A stretch of 64,000 nt of DNA. Origin: Spirosoma aureum (lineage in GTDB: Bacteria; Bacteroidota; Bacteroidia; Cytophagales; Spirosomataceae). The stretch spans positions 3,494,501-3,558,500 of the forward strand of contig NZ_CP050063.1 in the NCBI RefSeq assembly GCF_011604685.1. The letters run 5' to 3'. Shown here one piece after another: positions 6,588 to 20,149 of the stretch. Both the position numbers and the translations under genes were made by a program. The notes beneath the pieces were generated by a model. The model did no database searches. It was not told where the DNA came from and saw only the letters and a program-made list of their open reading frames with translations. Every line of letters begins with the position of its first letter. The first letter of the stretch is position 1.

Positions 6588-9380
6588 ATGAATACGAGAT
6601 ACTGTTACATTCTTTTCATTCTACTCATTTCGGCAACGGGATTTTCGCAGGCGCTGACGGTTACGAACCTGCGATGTGAATACCGTTCCAATCCACTGGG
6701 TGTAAAGACCGCGAAGCCCGCCTTGAGCTGGCAGCTGGTTGCTCAGCAGCGTAATGCGCTTCAGAAATCCTATCAGATTCTGGTTGCCGATTCGCCCGGA
6801 GCACTTGGTCAGAACAAAGGCAACATCTGGAATTCAGGCAGAGTTAATTCCGATTCCTCTATTCAGGTCAGCTATCAGGGTAAAGGGCTGGAGCCGACCA
6901 AATCCTATTACTGGAAAATAAAAGTCTGGGATACAAAAAATAACGAGTCGCCCTGGAGCCCGGTCGCCTTCTGGCAAATGGGTTTATTGACCAAAGCCGA
7001 CTGGAAAGGTGCCAACTGGGTTGGCTGCGAAGAGCTGCCCGATTCATTGGTCAATACGCTGCCGACCGATGGAAAAAAAGATAAAGTGCAGGGTGGTAAT
7101 GTGTTGCCATTACTTCGAAAGAGCCTGACGATCACAAAATCGGTGCAGCAGGCTACCCTGTTTATATCGGGCCTTGGTCAATTCGATGCCCATCTGAATG
7201 GGCAAAAAATAGGCGACCATTTTCTCGACCCCGGCTGGACCAAGTACGACAAACAGGCGCAATACGTCACCTTCGATTTGACGGATAAACTAAAGCCGGG
7301 TGAAAATGTCGTCGGCATAATGCTGGGTAATGGCTTTTATTACGTGCCACCCGTTAAGGAGCGATACCGTAAACTGAAAGTCATGTTTGGCTATCCGAAG
7401 ATGATTTGCCGGTTAGCTATTACCTATACCGACGGCTCAACGGATAATATTGTCAGTGACGCATCCTGGAAAACGGCCCCTTCTCCAATTACGTTTTCGA
7501 GCATTTACGGGGGTGAAAATTACAACGCTACCCGCGAACAACCGGGTTGGGACAACCCACATTTTACGGACAAAGTCTGGAAAAATGCACTGGTTGTCGA
7601 TGGTCCGCCCGTTTTAACGTCGCAAATGCAGGAGCCACTGAAGGTGTTTGATACGTTTTCGCCGATCAGCAAAAAACGACTCGATTCGGGCGATTGGGTG
7701 TATGATTTAGGGCAAAATGCGTCGGGGATAATTAGCCTGACTGTAACCGGAAAGAAGGGCGATACCATTCGGGTTTACCCGGCAGAATTGCTTAAGGCTG
7801 ATGGATCGGTAAATCAGAAGGCATCCGGAAGTCCGTTTTATTTTGAATATGTTCTGAAGGGAGGTGGAGTCGAAACCTGGCAACCCCGGTTCACGTATTA
7901 TGGTTTCCGCTATCTGCAGCTAAAAGGTGGGATGCCTCAGGGTGAACAAAATCCAGCCCAAAAGCCACAGGTCATTGACCTGAAGGGCCTTCACACGCGC
8001 AATGCGGCTGCAGGTGCTGGCCAGTTTTCGTGCTCGAATGAACTGTTCAATAAGGCGAGTACACTCATCGACTGGGGAATCAAAAGCAACATGGCGAGTG
8101 TGTTCACCGACTGTCCGCACCGCGAAAAGCTCGGATGGCTGGAAGAGTTGCACCTGATGGGTGGTTCTGTTCGCTACCAGTACGATGTAGCCAGTCTGCT
8201 CAAAAAAGTAATTCAGGATATGAAAGACTCGCAACTCGACGATCAATCTGCCGATGCGGGACTGGTTCCTGAGATTGCACCTGAATACGTGAAATTTGAC
8301 TGGGGAGGAGGTATCTTTCGTGATTCGCCCGAGTGGGGGAGTAGTGCGATTATTGTGCCCTGGTATCTGTATCAATGGTATGGCGAGAAAGAGGAACTGG
8401 CCAATAGTTACCCCATGATGCAGCGTTATATTACTTATCTGGGGACAAAAGCAAAGAACCATATCCTGGCGCAGGGCCTGGGCGATTGGTATGATTTGGG
8501 GCCGAAACCGCCGGGCGTATCGCAGTTGACGCCGATGGGCGTTACGGGTACGGCAATGTATTACTATGACCTGACCATTTTGGCAAAAATTGCCCGGATG
8601 CTAAACAAGTCTGATGACGCCTTGCGTTACGATAAACTCGCTGGTGAAGTCAAAGTCGCTTTTAATCAGGTGTTTTTCAACCAGCAAACAAAGCAATACG
8701 CGACCAATAGCCAGACTGCCAATGCCATGGCGCTCTACATGAATTTGGTCGAACCGCAATACCGGGAAGCCGTTGTCGAGAACATCGTTCAGGATATTCG
8801 CAGCCGGAACAACAGCCTGACCGCCGGTGATATTGGGTATCGGTATCTGCTTCGGGCGTTGGAAGATGCAGGACGGTCGGATGTGATTTTTGATATGAAT
8901 AGCCGCTCCGACGTGCCGGGTTATGGTTACCAACTGGCGAAAGGGGCGACGGCCCTGACTGAATCGTGGCAGGCGTTGCCATCGGTGTCGAACAACCATT
9001 TCATGCTGGGGCATTTGCTTGAGTGGCTTTATGCGGGTCTGGCGGGTATCAAGCAGGCCGACACGTCAATTGCGTTCCGGAACAGCCTCATTTACCCGCA
9101 ACCCGTTGGCGATGTTACGCAGGCAAAAGCTTCTTACACTTCGCCCTACGGCCTGATTTCGAGTGATTGGAAAAAGATAGGAACCCGTTTTGACTTAACC
9201 GTTCAGATTCCCGCGAATACGTCGTCGGAGATCTACCTGCCTGCGTCGAAAAGCAGCCAGATTACCGAAAGAGGGCAGTCAATCGGTAAGAACAAAGCAA
9301 TAAAAGTGCTTGGTTTTGAGAAGGATAGAGTCCGGATTCTGGTTGGCTCAGGAACATATCGATTTACGGTACAGTACTAG
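6588..9380 (+). CDS. GH78 alpha-L-rhamnosidase, secreted
   Basis: A 930-residue protein with a signal peptide (hydrophobic residues 6-21 ending near SATGFSQA). Domains run in the GH78 order: an Ig-like domain beginning at LRCEYRSNPLGV, a beta-sandwich with FISGLGQFDAHLNGQKIGD, a second sandwich with YDLGQNASGIISLTV, then the (alpha/alpha)6 barrel with the conserved DCPHREKLGWLEE block that holds acidic active-site residues, and a C-terminal beta-domain. It hydrolyses terminal alpha-L-rhamnose from pectin side chains. I chose ATG 6588 because the signal peptide follows directly; the frame upstream runs into the inverted repeat from TTG 6561. It is the first of a long run of glycosidases on this strand. 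Rhamnosidase activity is confident at family level; the linkage is not. Confidence 0.92.
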   Translation: MNTRYCYILFILLISATGFSQALTVTNLRCEYRSNPLGVKTAKPALSWQLVAQQRNALQKSYQILVADSPGALGQNKGNIWNSGRVNSDSSIQVSYQGKGLEPTKSYYWKIKVWDTKNNESPWSPVAFWQMGLLTKADWKGANWVGCEELPDSLVNTLPTDGKKDKVQGGNVLPLLRKSLTITKSVQQATLFISGLGQFDAHLNGQKIGDHFLDPGWTKYDKQAQYVTFDLTDKLKPGENVVGIMLGNGFYYVPPVKERYRKLKVMFGYPKMICRLAITYTDGSTDNIVSDASWKTAPSPITFSSIYGGENYNATREQPGWDNPHFTDKVWKNALVVDGPPVLTSQMQEPLKVFDTFSPISKKRLDSGDWVYDLGQNASGIISLTVTGKKGDTIRVYPAELLKADGSVNQKASGSPFYFEYVLKGGGVETWQPRFTYYGFRYLQLKGGMPQGEQNPAQKPQVIDLKGLHTRNAAAGAGQFSCSNELFNKASTLIDWGIKSNMASVFTDCPHREKLGWLEELHLMGGSVRYQYDVASLLKKVIQDMKDSQLDDQSADAGLVPEIAPEYVKFDWGGGIFRDSPEWGSSAIIVPWYLYQWYGEKEELANSYPMMQRYITYLGTKAKNHILAQGLGDWYDLGPKPPGVSQLTPMGVTGTAMYYYDLTILAKIARMLNKSDDALRYDKLAGEVKVAFNQVFFNQQTKQYATNSQTANAMALYMNLVEPQYREAVVENIVQDIRSRNNSLTAGDIGYRYLLRALEDAGRSDVIFDMNSRSDVPGYGYQLAKGATALTESWQALPSVSNNHFMLGHLLEWLYAGLAGIKQADTSIAFRNSLIYPQPVGDVTQAKASYTSPYGLISSDWKKIGTRFDLTVQIPANTSSEIYLPASKSSQITERGQSIGKNKAIKVLGFEKDRVRILVGSGTYRFTVQY

Positions 9381-9446
9381 ATGTTCCATTCTGGTCAGCT
9401 TCTGGCGAAATCTTCAGGATACTGAGGTCGGGAAGCTATTTCGGCC

Positions 9447-9532
9447 ATCTATCCGTGATAAATGGCTCACGCTAACATCATACAAACTTTAGGAAAAATA
9501 ATAGATAGGCATAGGCTTTATCACGGATAGAT
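9447..9532. repeat. Perfect 16-bp inverted repeat, 54-nt spacer
   Basis: Arms atctatccgtgataaa (9447-9462) and its exact complement (9517-9532) frame a 54-nt AT-rich spacer in the 192-bp gap between the GH78 and propeller genes. The right arm ends 41 bp before the next ATG. It may be a structured 5' leader or an operator pair. No T-run is present. Confidence 0.75.
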
Positions 9533-9572
9533 TTGCACTCTATGTTTCCAGATGCATTAATTAACCCGTGTA

Positions 9573-10682
9573 ATGATTTCCCCGATCGTTCGAATTGTAT
9601 TCTTTTGTCTTCTGGTTTCACCCCTCTTTGCTCAATCCGTCCGTGTTTCTGACGCACGGATGAATCAGATTTATGAGGAAGTGAAAACGCCTTTTAAGTA
9701 TGGTCTGGTCATAACGCCGGCTGATAACTCGCAGAAGCTGGACTGCCCGACCGTGTTTCGGAAAGGCAAAAAATGGTACATGACCTACATCATGTATGGT
9801 GGCCGGGGCTACGAAACCTGGCTGGCCAATAGCAATGATTTGTTGCACTGGGAAACGCAGGGTCGCATTATGTCCTTCTCTGATACAACACAGTGGGATG
9901 GCAATCAGAAAGCGGGCTATAATGCTTTGCAGGATTTTCAGTGGGGTGGGGGTTATGAACTGAAAAAATATCAGAATAAGTACTGGATGTCGTATATCGG
10001 CGGGGCTGCTCGTGGCTACGAAGCCGGTGATCTATCGATTGGCATTGCTTTTTCGGCACAGAACCCCACGAACGTGCACGAATGGCAACGTAAAGCAACG
10101 CCCGTGCTAACGGCCGGAGACGCCGATACCCGATGGTGGGAAAATCGAAAGCTTTTTAAAAGCTCGGTCATCCACGACCCGAAAAAATTAACCGGTCATC
10201 CGTTTGTGATGTACTACAATGCCAATGGCGATACGACGGGCGTGAATAAGACACGTTGGTTCGAGCGGATTGGCATGGCGGTGTCAGACGATATGCTGAA
10301 CTGGAAGCGCTTTGGAAAAGAGCCGATTCTGCAACATCCGGTTGGCATTACGGGCGACGCCGTGGTTCAGAAAATAGGCGACACCTGGGTGATGTTCTAT
10401 TTTGGTGCTTTCTGGCAGGATCGAAAAGGGGCCTTCAATCGATTTGCCGCATCGACCGATCTGGTCAACTGGACCGACTGGACAGGCGAAAACCTGATCG
10501 AACCATCGGAGCCATACGATGAACTGTATGCGCATAAATCATTCGTTGTCAAGCATAAAGGAGTCGTTTACCACTTCTATTGCGCCGTTAATAAGCAGGA
10601 TCAACGGGGGATTGCGGTGGCTACGTCGGTCGATTTAGGAAAAAGTAAGAAGAATTTTGTCGCCATCAGCAAGAAGCAATGA
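9573..10682 (+). CDS. Five-bladed beta-propeller glycosidase (GH43/GH117-like)
   Basis: A 369-residue secreted protein (signal peptide ending near SPLFAQ). Repeated blade motifs include KWYMTYIMYGGRGYETWLA, NDLLHWETQG, KYWMSYIGGAARGYEAG, DDMLNWKRFG, DTWVMFYFGAF and TDLVNWTDWTG, the pattern of the GH32/43/62/117 superfamily. An Asp at LDCPTV, one at TGDAVV and a Glu at PYDELYAHKSF are candidate active-site acids. I cannot name the CAZy family or substrate from sequence. Its stop overlaps the next start (ATGA at 10679), so it is translationally coupled to the GH2 gene and probably acts on the same oligosaccharide. In an RG-II setting it is a candidate for an arabinosyl, xylosyl or galactosyl linkage. 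Confidence 0.75.
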   Translation: MISPIVRIVFFCLLVSPLFAQSVRVSDARMNQIYEEVKTPFKYGLVITPADNSQKLDCPTVFRKGKKWYMTYIMYGGRGYETWLANSNDLLHWETQGRIMSFSDTTQWDGNQKAGYNALQDFQWGGGYELKKYQNKYWMSYIGGAARGYEAGDLSIGIAFSAQNPTNVHEWQRKATPVLTAGDADTRWWENRKLFKSSVIHDPKKLTGHPFVMYYNANGDTTGVNKTRWFERIGMAVSDDMLNWKRFGKEPILQHPVGITGDAVVQKIGDTWVMFYFGAFWQDRKGAFNRFAASTDLVNWTDWTGENLIEPSEPYDELYAHKSFVVKHKGVVYHFYCAVNKQDQRGIAVATSVDLGKSKKNFVAISKKQ

Positions 10683-13114
10683 GGAGTATATGTAAGTACA
10701 TCAGCTTGCTGCTGGCAGTAGTAGCCTCGCCCATTTTCGCGCAAAATGAACCGCGAACAACAGCTGATTTTAACCACAACTGGAAATTCTTTCAGGGCGA
10801 TGAACCGACGGCAAAAGACCCCGATTTTGCTGATGCCGACTGGCGAACACTCAATTTGCCGCACGACTGGAGCATTGAAGGGCAGTTTAGTGAACAGCAC
10901 TTAAGTACAACCCAGGAGGGGGCCTTGCCTACCGGAATTGGCTGGTATCGCAAAGCATTCCTGATCCCGGTTTCATCAAAAACTAAACGTGTTTTTATTG
11001 AATTCGATGGTGTTTATCGAAACAGCGAAGTCTGGATCAACGGCCACCGGCTGGGTATTCGGCCGTATGGATATAGTTCGTTTCGGTATGAACTTACAGG
11101 GCATCTGAAGTTCGGGAGTGAAAAAAATAACATTGCCGTACGAGTCGATAATGCGGCCCAGCCCAATTCGCGCTGGTATACGGGATCGGGTATTTATCGG
11201 AATGTACGGTTAGTAACGACGTCAAAACTGGCGGTCGCCCAATGGGGCACTTTCGTGACGACACCCACTATAACGAACCAGAAAGCGCAGGTTTTAGCCC
11301 AGATAAGCATCCAGAATGCACCAGGTCGGCGCTCCGATGGCAAACCGGAAACAGTCGATGTGATCAGTACGATCCTGGATGCGGCTGGAAATAAAGTAGC
11401 CACGCAAACGTCATCGTCGGTCCGATTAACGGATACACTGACTACGATCGCTCAGCAATTCGATCTTCAGAACCCAATACTCTGGTCGATTGAAAAACCC
11501 TACCTCTATAAAATTGTAACCCGGATTTACAGCCAGAACCATCTGGAAGACAGCTATGAAACGCCACTGGGTGTCCGCAATTTTAAGTTCGATCCTGCCA
11601 CTGGATTCTCGCTGAATGGGCAGCCGATGAAGATTCTCGGGGTTTGTCTGCACCACGATCTGGGTGCTTTAGGCGCTTCCGTCAACAGACGGGCCATGCA
11701 GCGTCAGCTTGAACTGCTGAAGGCCATGGGTTGTAACGCAATCCGTACGGCCCACAACCCGCCCGCTCCTGAATTTCTGGACTTGTGCGACGAGATGGGT
11801 TTCATCGTAATGGATGAAGCGTTCGACATGTGGAAAAAAAAGAAGACGAAGCAGGATTACGGCCTCAACTGGGATGCCTGGCACAAAACCGACCTTGAAG
11901 ACATGGTTCGTCGCGACCGGAATCACCCGTCCATTTTTATGTGGAGCATCGGCAATGAAATTCGCGAACAGTTTGATTCAACGGGAATTACGATCACAAA
12001 AGAGTTAGCCGCTATCGTTAAAAAACTGGATTCAACACGGCCTGTTACCTCGGCACTCACCGAGAATATTCCGGAGAAAAACTTCATCTATCGGTCGGGT
12101 GCTCTGGATTTATTAGGGTTCAATTATAAACACGAAGCGTATTCCGATTTTCCCAAAACGTTCCCGAATCAGTCCGTGATTGCCTCCGAAACAGGCTCGT
12201 CACTGCAAACACGCGGGCATTATGACATGCCTTCTGACTCGGTGCGGATGTGGGGCAAAGGTGGGCCTGCCAAATTCAGGGATGGCAACCCCGACTGGAC
12301 TGCTTCGGCCTATGACAATGAAGCCGCTTATTGGGGTTCAACGCACGAACAGACCTGGAAAGTTATCAGGAAATACCCGCATATGGCAGGGCTGTTTATC
12401 TGGACGGGTTTCGACTATCTTGGTGAACCCCATCCTTATCCGTGGCCTGCCCGAAGCTCTTATTTTGGCATTCTCGATCTGGCCGGTTTCCCGAAAGATG
12501 TGTATTATCTGTATCAGTCCGAGTGGACAGACAAGCCCGTGCTACATCTGTTCCCGCACTGGAACTGGCTCCAGGGAAAAACCGTCGATGTTTGGGCCTA
12601 TTACAGCCAGGCCGATGAAGTTGAGCTGTTTCTGAACGATAAATCGCTGGGAATCCGCCGGAAAAACGGCGATGATCTGCACGTGATGTGGCGCGTCAGT
12701 TACGAACCCGGTACGCTCAGGATAGTATCCCGAAAGGGAAGTAAATCAGTACTTACCCGCTCCGTTTCGACGGCAGGTAAACCTGCTAAAATTCAACTGA
12801 TCGCAGATAGAAGCACGCTAAAGGCAGATGGAACGGATCTGTCTTTTGTAACGGTAAATGTGCTGGATGAACAGGGAAATCAGGTACCCGACGCTAATCA
12901 TCTGATCACGTTTAGTTTGACAGGCCCCGGAACGCTGGCCGGTGTTGATAATGGCTATCAGGCTAGCCTTGAGCCGTTTAAAGCCAATTACCGAAAGGCG
13001 TATAATGGAAAATGCCTGGCCATTATTCAGACCACAAACAAAGCCGGGACGATTAGCCTGAAAGCTACTGCTGAAGGGTTGCAAAGTGCTGTTGTTGAGT
13101 TGATTAGCAAATAA
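10679..13114 (+). CDS. GH2 beta-galactosidase-type glycosidase
   Basis: An 811-residue secreted GH2 enzyme (signal peptide of about 21 residues ending IFAQ). It has the sugar-binding sandwich domain (VFIEFDGVYRNSEVWINGHR), an Ig-like domain, and a TIM barrel with the HHDLGALGASVN and RTAHNPPAPE blocks. The acid/base is E427 in SIGNE and the nucleophile is E504 in IASETGSS. The C-terminus has a DUF4982-type domain and a further Ig-like domain beginning near ADGTDLSFVTVNV. The start ATG overlaps the stop of the propeller gene. GH2 enzymes of this layout cleave beta-galactosides, beta-glucuronides or related links; RG-II has both beta-GlcA and galactose, so the activity is open. Confidence 0.9.
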   Translation: MRSICKYISLLLAVVASPIFAQNEPRTTADFNHNWKFFQGDEPTAKDPDFADADWRTLNLPHDWSIEGQFSEQHLSTTQEGALPTGIGWYRKAFLIPVSSKTKRVFIEFDGVYRNSEVWINGHRLGIRPYGYSSFRYELTGHLKFGSEKNNIAVRVDNAAQPNSRWYTGSGIYRNVRLVTTSKLAVAQWGTFVTTPTITNQKAQVLAQISIQNAPGRRSDGKPETVDVISTILDAAGNKVATQTSSSVRLTDTLTTIAQQFDLQNPILWSIEKPYLYKIVTRIYSQNHLEDSYETPLGVRNFKFDPATGFSLNGQPMKILGVCLHHDLGALGASVNRRAMQRQLELLKAMGCNAIRTAHNPPAPEFLDLCDEMGFIVMDEAFDMWKKKKTKQDYGLNWDAWHKTDLEDMVRRDRNHPSIFMWSIGNEIREQFDSTGITITKELAAIVKKLDSTRPVTSALTENIPEKNFIYRSGALDLLGFNYKHEAYSDFPKTFPNQSVIASETGSSLQTRGHYDMPSDSVRMWGKGGPAKFRDGNPDWTASAYDNEAAYWGSTHEQTWKVIRKYPHMAGLFIWTGFDYLGEPHPYPWPARSSYFGILDLAGFPKDVYYLYQSEWTDKPVLHLFPHWNWLQGKTVDVWAYYSQADEVELFLNDKSLGIRRKNGDDLHVMWRVSYEPGTLRIVSRKGSKSVLTRSVSTAGKPAKIQLIADRSTLKADGTDLSFVTVNVLDEQGNQVPDANHLITFSLTGPGTLAGVDNGYQASLEPFKANYRKAYNGKCLAIIQTTNKAGTISLKATAEGLQSAVVELISK

Positions 13115-13175
13115 ATTGAGGTCTATCTATAACTCGTCGCTCCGCGATACATAACCTGCGTACTCCGGTTTGGGC

Positions 13176-16100
13176 ATGATAAACGCTAACTATTGCTTAC
13201 GATTTTTTGCTTTCTTCATTTCACTTTCTCTATGGCTGGCTGATGGAAAATCATTGGCTCAGTTGCCGGGTGGATTGGCAAAGATCGTTCCTCCGGCTAA
13301 ACAGTCGGCTAATGCCAAACCATGGGTATTCTGGTACTGGATGCAGGGTGGCGTCTCGAAAGAAGGCATCACGGCCGATCTGGAAGCGATGAAAGAGACT
13401 GGTATCGGTGGCGCTTACCTGATGCCCATAAAGGGTGTAACAGACCCGCCACTATATACGCCCGCAACCGCGCAACTTAGCCCGCGTTGGTGGGACATGG
13501 TGCGATTTACGATGCAGGAGGCTAAACGGCTGGGGCTGGAGATGGGCATGCACGTGAGCGATGGCTTCGCGCTGGCTGGTGGTCCCTGGATAACGCCCGC
13601 CTTATCGATGCAGAAAGTAGTGTATGCATCGATGCAGGTTCAGGGTAATCAAGCCATTTCGGTTAAGCTCCCGCAACCACCGGCTAATGAAGGCTATTAC
13701 AAAGACATTGCCGTACTGGCATTCCCATCGTTTAGGGGGTCGCCCGATGGCTCGAACGAAAGCGTTCAACCCAAAATCACATCCAGCAAACCTGGCGTAA
13801 ATCCGCAGTTTTTGATTGATCGGACCAGTAAGGAAAGCTTTAAAAGTGACACTGCCTGCTGGATTCAATATGCGTTTGATCAGCCATTTACCTGCCGTTC
13901 AGTTCTCATCCGGACGGGGGGTAATAACTACCAGGCGCAGCGATTACAGATCGAGGTCAGCAATGATGGCAAAACCTTTCGGCCGATTGAGCGCCTTGAA
14001 CCACCCCGGCATGGCTGGCAGGATACCGATGCCGATGTCACTCACGCCATTACACCAACTACGGCCCGCTATTTCCGATTTGTGTATGATAAAGCCGGAT
14101 CAGAACCGGGAGCCGAAGATCTGGATGCCGCCAAGTGGAAACCGGGGCTGAAACTCATCGGTCTGGAACTCTCGGCTGAACCCCGAATTAATCAGTTTGA
14201 AGGAAAATCGGCGATTGTCTGGCGGGTCGGTAAACGAGCGATTCCTGCTGTGAACGACCCTAAGCAGGGCGACCCCGCGAATTTGGCAGATCAAAGCATT
14301 GATAAGCTAGCCATTCCCCTCAGCAAAGTGATCAATCTGACTGACAAACTGACGGCAGACGGCCACCTGAACTGGAATGCGCCCGCTGGCTCATGGACCA
14401 TCATGCGCATCGGTCATACCTCTACGGGACACACAAATGCAACGGCCGGGGCGGGTAAAGGACTGGAATGCGACAAGTTTAACTCTGAAGCCATATCCCT
14501 TCAGTTTACAAGCTGGTTTGGTGAAGCGCAGCGACAAATCGGCCCCGAACTGAGCAAAAACGTCCTGAAAGTCTTCCATGTCGACAGTTGGGAGTGTGGT
14601 AGTCAGAACTGGTCATCCAACTTTGCCAGCGAATTCAAAAAACGGCGGGGCTATGAATTAACACCTTATCTGCCGGTTATAGCGGGTATTCCCATCGAGA
14701 GCGTTGAGGTATCGGAACAGGTGTTATATGATATTCGCCGAACGGTGGCCGATCTGATTGTCGATGTATTTTATAAAACACTGGCGGATTTGGCTCATGA
14801 AAACGGAGTTACGTTTACCGCCGAAAGTGTAGCCCCAACCATGACCAGCGATGGACTGGCGCATTACAAACGGGTCGATGTGCCGATGGGTGAATTCTGG
14901 CTGAACAGCCCAACGCACGACAAACCAAACGACATGCTCGATGCGGTGTCGGCGGCTCATATCTACGGGAAAAATATCGTACAGGCCGAGGGATTTACCA
15001 CCGTTCGGATGGCCTGGGACGAGCATCCGGGTATGTTGAAAACGCTTCAGGATCGTAACTACGCGTTGGGCATAAACAAGTTAGTGTATCATGTTTTCAC
15101 CCATAACCCCTGGCTCGACCGAAAACCGGGCATGACACTCGACGGTGTTGGACTTTATTTTCAACGGGATCAGACCTGGTGGAAATCGGTCAGCGCCTGG
15201 GTCGATTATGCCCGTCGATGTCAGACCCTTCTGCAAATCGGAAAGCCAGTAGCGGATATTGCCGTTTTTACGGGCGAAGACATTCCCCGACGGGCTGTTC
15301 TACCGGATCGGCTGGTTTCGACTCTGCCCGGTATTTTCGGCAAAGAAGTAGTTAAAAAAGAGGCAAAGCGACTGGCCAATGCAGGTGAACCGTTGCGGCA
15401 GAAGCCAGCAGGCGTAACGCATTCGGCTAACATGGCCGATCCTGAAAATTGGGTAGATCCGCTACGAGGGTATGCCTATGATTCATTCAGCCCTGATGCG
15501 CTGAACACGCTGGCGAATATGCAAGGGGGCAGGGTGTCATTTGCACCGGGCACGGCCTATTCGTTGCTCGTGTTACCAGATAAGCACCCGCTAAACATGA
15601 ATAACCGGTTCATGACTCCCGAAACGGCCGCCAGGTTTCTCAAACTGGTCAATGAAGGAGCTATGGTTCTGGTTGGTGAAAAGCCCATTTTCTCGGCGGG
15701 TAAAGGCGCTGATAAGCAAATTACTACGCTGACCGATCAGCTGTGGGGCGGGTCATTTGACCAGGTATCTGACGGGGAGACTTCCTTCCGGATGAAGCGC
15801 CTTGGGAAAGGTAGGGTTATTCAAACACCTTATCAGGTTGGTTCCTTTGAAAAGCTTGGCCTTTCACGGGATGTAGATTTCACCGAAACGACTGGCGAGT
15901 ACGCCCGCAACATTGCCTGGACACATCGGACAGATGGGCAGATGGATCTTTATTTCATTGCCAATCAGGAGGCCATCCAACGCGACATTACAGTTTCGTT
16001 TCGGCAAATGGGAAGAGCACCAGAGCTTTACAACGCCGTTACGGATGAATTAACCGAAGCGAAACAGTGGAGCAATCAACAGGGCCGAACGCAATTATCG

Positions 16101-16700
16101 GTACGGTTAGAACCCAACTCATCGCTATTCGTACTCTTTCGCAAACCGGCTCAACTAACTGCCTATTCGGGTAAGAATTGGACCGATTTTCGGCCAGTAA
16201 AAACGCTGGAAGGTTCGTGGGAAGTGCAGTTTGATACGGCATATGGCGGCCCCAAACAACCCCAAACCTTTGCTCAACTCACCGACTGGAGCCAATCAGC
16301 TGACTCGTCCATTCGTTATTATTCAGGTACGGCAACGTACTCGAAAATCGTTAACTGGGCTCCTCCATCCGCTACTTCGCCACAGCGTTTCTGGCTCGAT
16401 TTAGGCAACATCGCCAACATCGCCGATGTCAAACTAAATGGCGTTTCCTGTGGTGTTGCATGGACGGCTCCGTATCGGATTGAGATCACGCACGTACTCA
16501 AAACCGGCGAAAACCGGCTAACCATCGACGTTAGCAATACCTGGGCCAATCGCCTGATTGGCGATCAGTTGCGGCCCGAATCCAGGCGCATCACCCGAAC
16601 TACGGCGCCGTTCCGATTACAGGGGAAACCACTACTGAAAGCGGGCTTGCTGGGGCCAGTTCAGATTTTAGTGGACGCTCCTGATCAATCCCATAAATAG
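13176..16700 (+). CDS. GH106 alpha-L-rhamnosidase, secreted
   Basis: A 1174-residue protein with a signal peptide ending near SLAQ. The start is a GH106 hallmark: WVFWYWMQGGVSKEGITADL followed by ETGIGGAYLMP. A discoidin-like insert (around residues 215-330, SNDGKTFRPIERL) precedes the barrel region with HVDSWECGSQNWS, EFWLNSPTHDKPN and QAEGFTTVRMAWDEHPG, which hold candidate catalytic Glu residues. The C-terminus is a GH2-type sugar-binding sandwich (FWLDLGNIANIADVKLNG). GH106 includes BT0986, the rhamnosidase acting on RG-II. I use ATG 13176; the TTG at 13170 would add two residues. It lies 61 bp after the GH2 gene, in the same direction as the rest of the run. Confidence 0.92.
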   Translation: MINANYCLRFFAFFISLSLWLADGKSLAQLPGGLAKIVPPAKQSANAKPWVFWYWMQGGVSKEGITADLEAMKETGIGGAYLMPIKGVTDPPLYTPATAQLSPRWWDMVRFTMQEAKRLGLEMGMHVSDGFALAGGPWITPALSMQKVVYASMQVQGNQAISVKLPQPPANEGYYKDIAVLAFPSFRGSPDGSNESVQPKITSSKPGVNPQFLIDRTSKESFKSDTACWIQYAFDQPFTCRSVLIRTGGNNYQAQRLQIEVSNDGKTFRPIERLEPPRHGWQDTDADVTHAITPTTARYFRFVYDKAGSEPGAEDLDAAKWKPGLKLIGLELSAEPRINQFEGKSAIVWRVGKRAIPAVNDPKQGDPANLADQSIDKLAIPLSKVINLTDKLTADGHLNWNAPAGSWTIMRIGHTSTGHTNATAGAGKGLECDKFNSEAISLQFTSWFGEAQRQIGPELSKNVLKVFHVDSWECGSQNWSSNFASEFKKRRGYELTPYLPVIAGIPIESVEVSEQVLYDIRRTVADLIVDVFYKTLADLAHENGVTFTAESVAPTMTSDGLAHYKRVDVPMGEFWLNSPTHDKPNDMLDAVSAAHIYGKNIVQAEGFTTVRMAWDEHPGMLKTLQDRNYALGINKLVYHVFTHNPWLDRKPGMTLDGVGLYFQRDQTWWKSVSAWVDYARRCQTLLQIGKPVADIAVFTGEDIPRRAVLPDRLVSTLPGIFGKEVVKKEAKRLANAGEPLRQKPAGVTHSANMADPENWVDPLRGYAYDSFSPDALNTLANMQGGRVSFAPGTAYSLLVLPDKHPLNMNNRFMTPETAARFLKLVNEGAMVLVGEKPIFSAGKGADKQITTLTDQLWGGSFDQVSDGETSFRMKRLGKGRVIQTPYQVGSFEKLGLSRDVDFTETTGEYARNIAWTHRTDGQMDLYFIANQEAIQRDITVSFRQMGRAPELYNAVTDELTEAKQWSNQQGRTQLSVRLEPNSSLFVLFRKPAQLTAYSGKNWTDFRPVKTLEGSWEVQFDTAYGGPKQPQTFAQLTDWSQSADSSIRYYSGTATYSKIVNWAPPSATSPQRFWLDLGNIANIADVKLNGVSCGVAWTAPYRIEITHVLKTGENRLTIDVSNTWANRLIGDQLRPESRRITRTTAPFRLQGKPLLKAGLLGPVQILVDAPDQSHK

Positions 16701-16778
16701 GCTAAGATCCTACAATGGCTTGGGAAAATAGCATATTTTGTAGCGGTTTATTGCTATTAATTTTGAGCTTTCCGTTGA

Positions 16779-20141
<3,363 letters not shown>

Positions 20142-20149
20142 TAGGCCCA

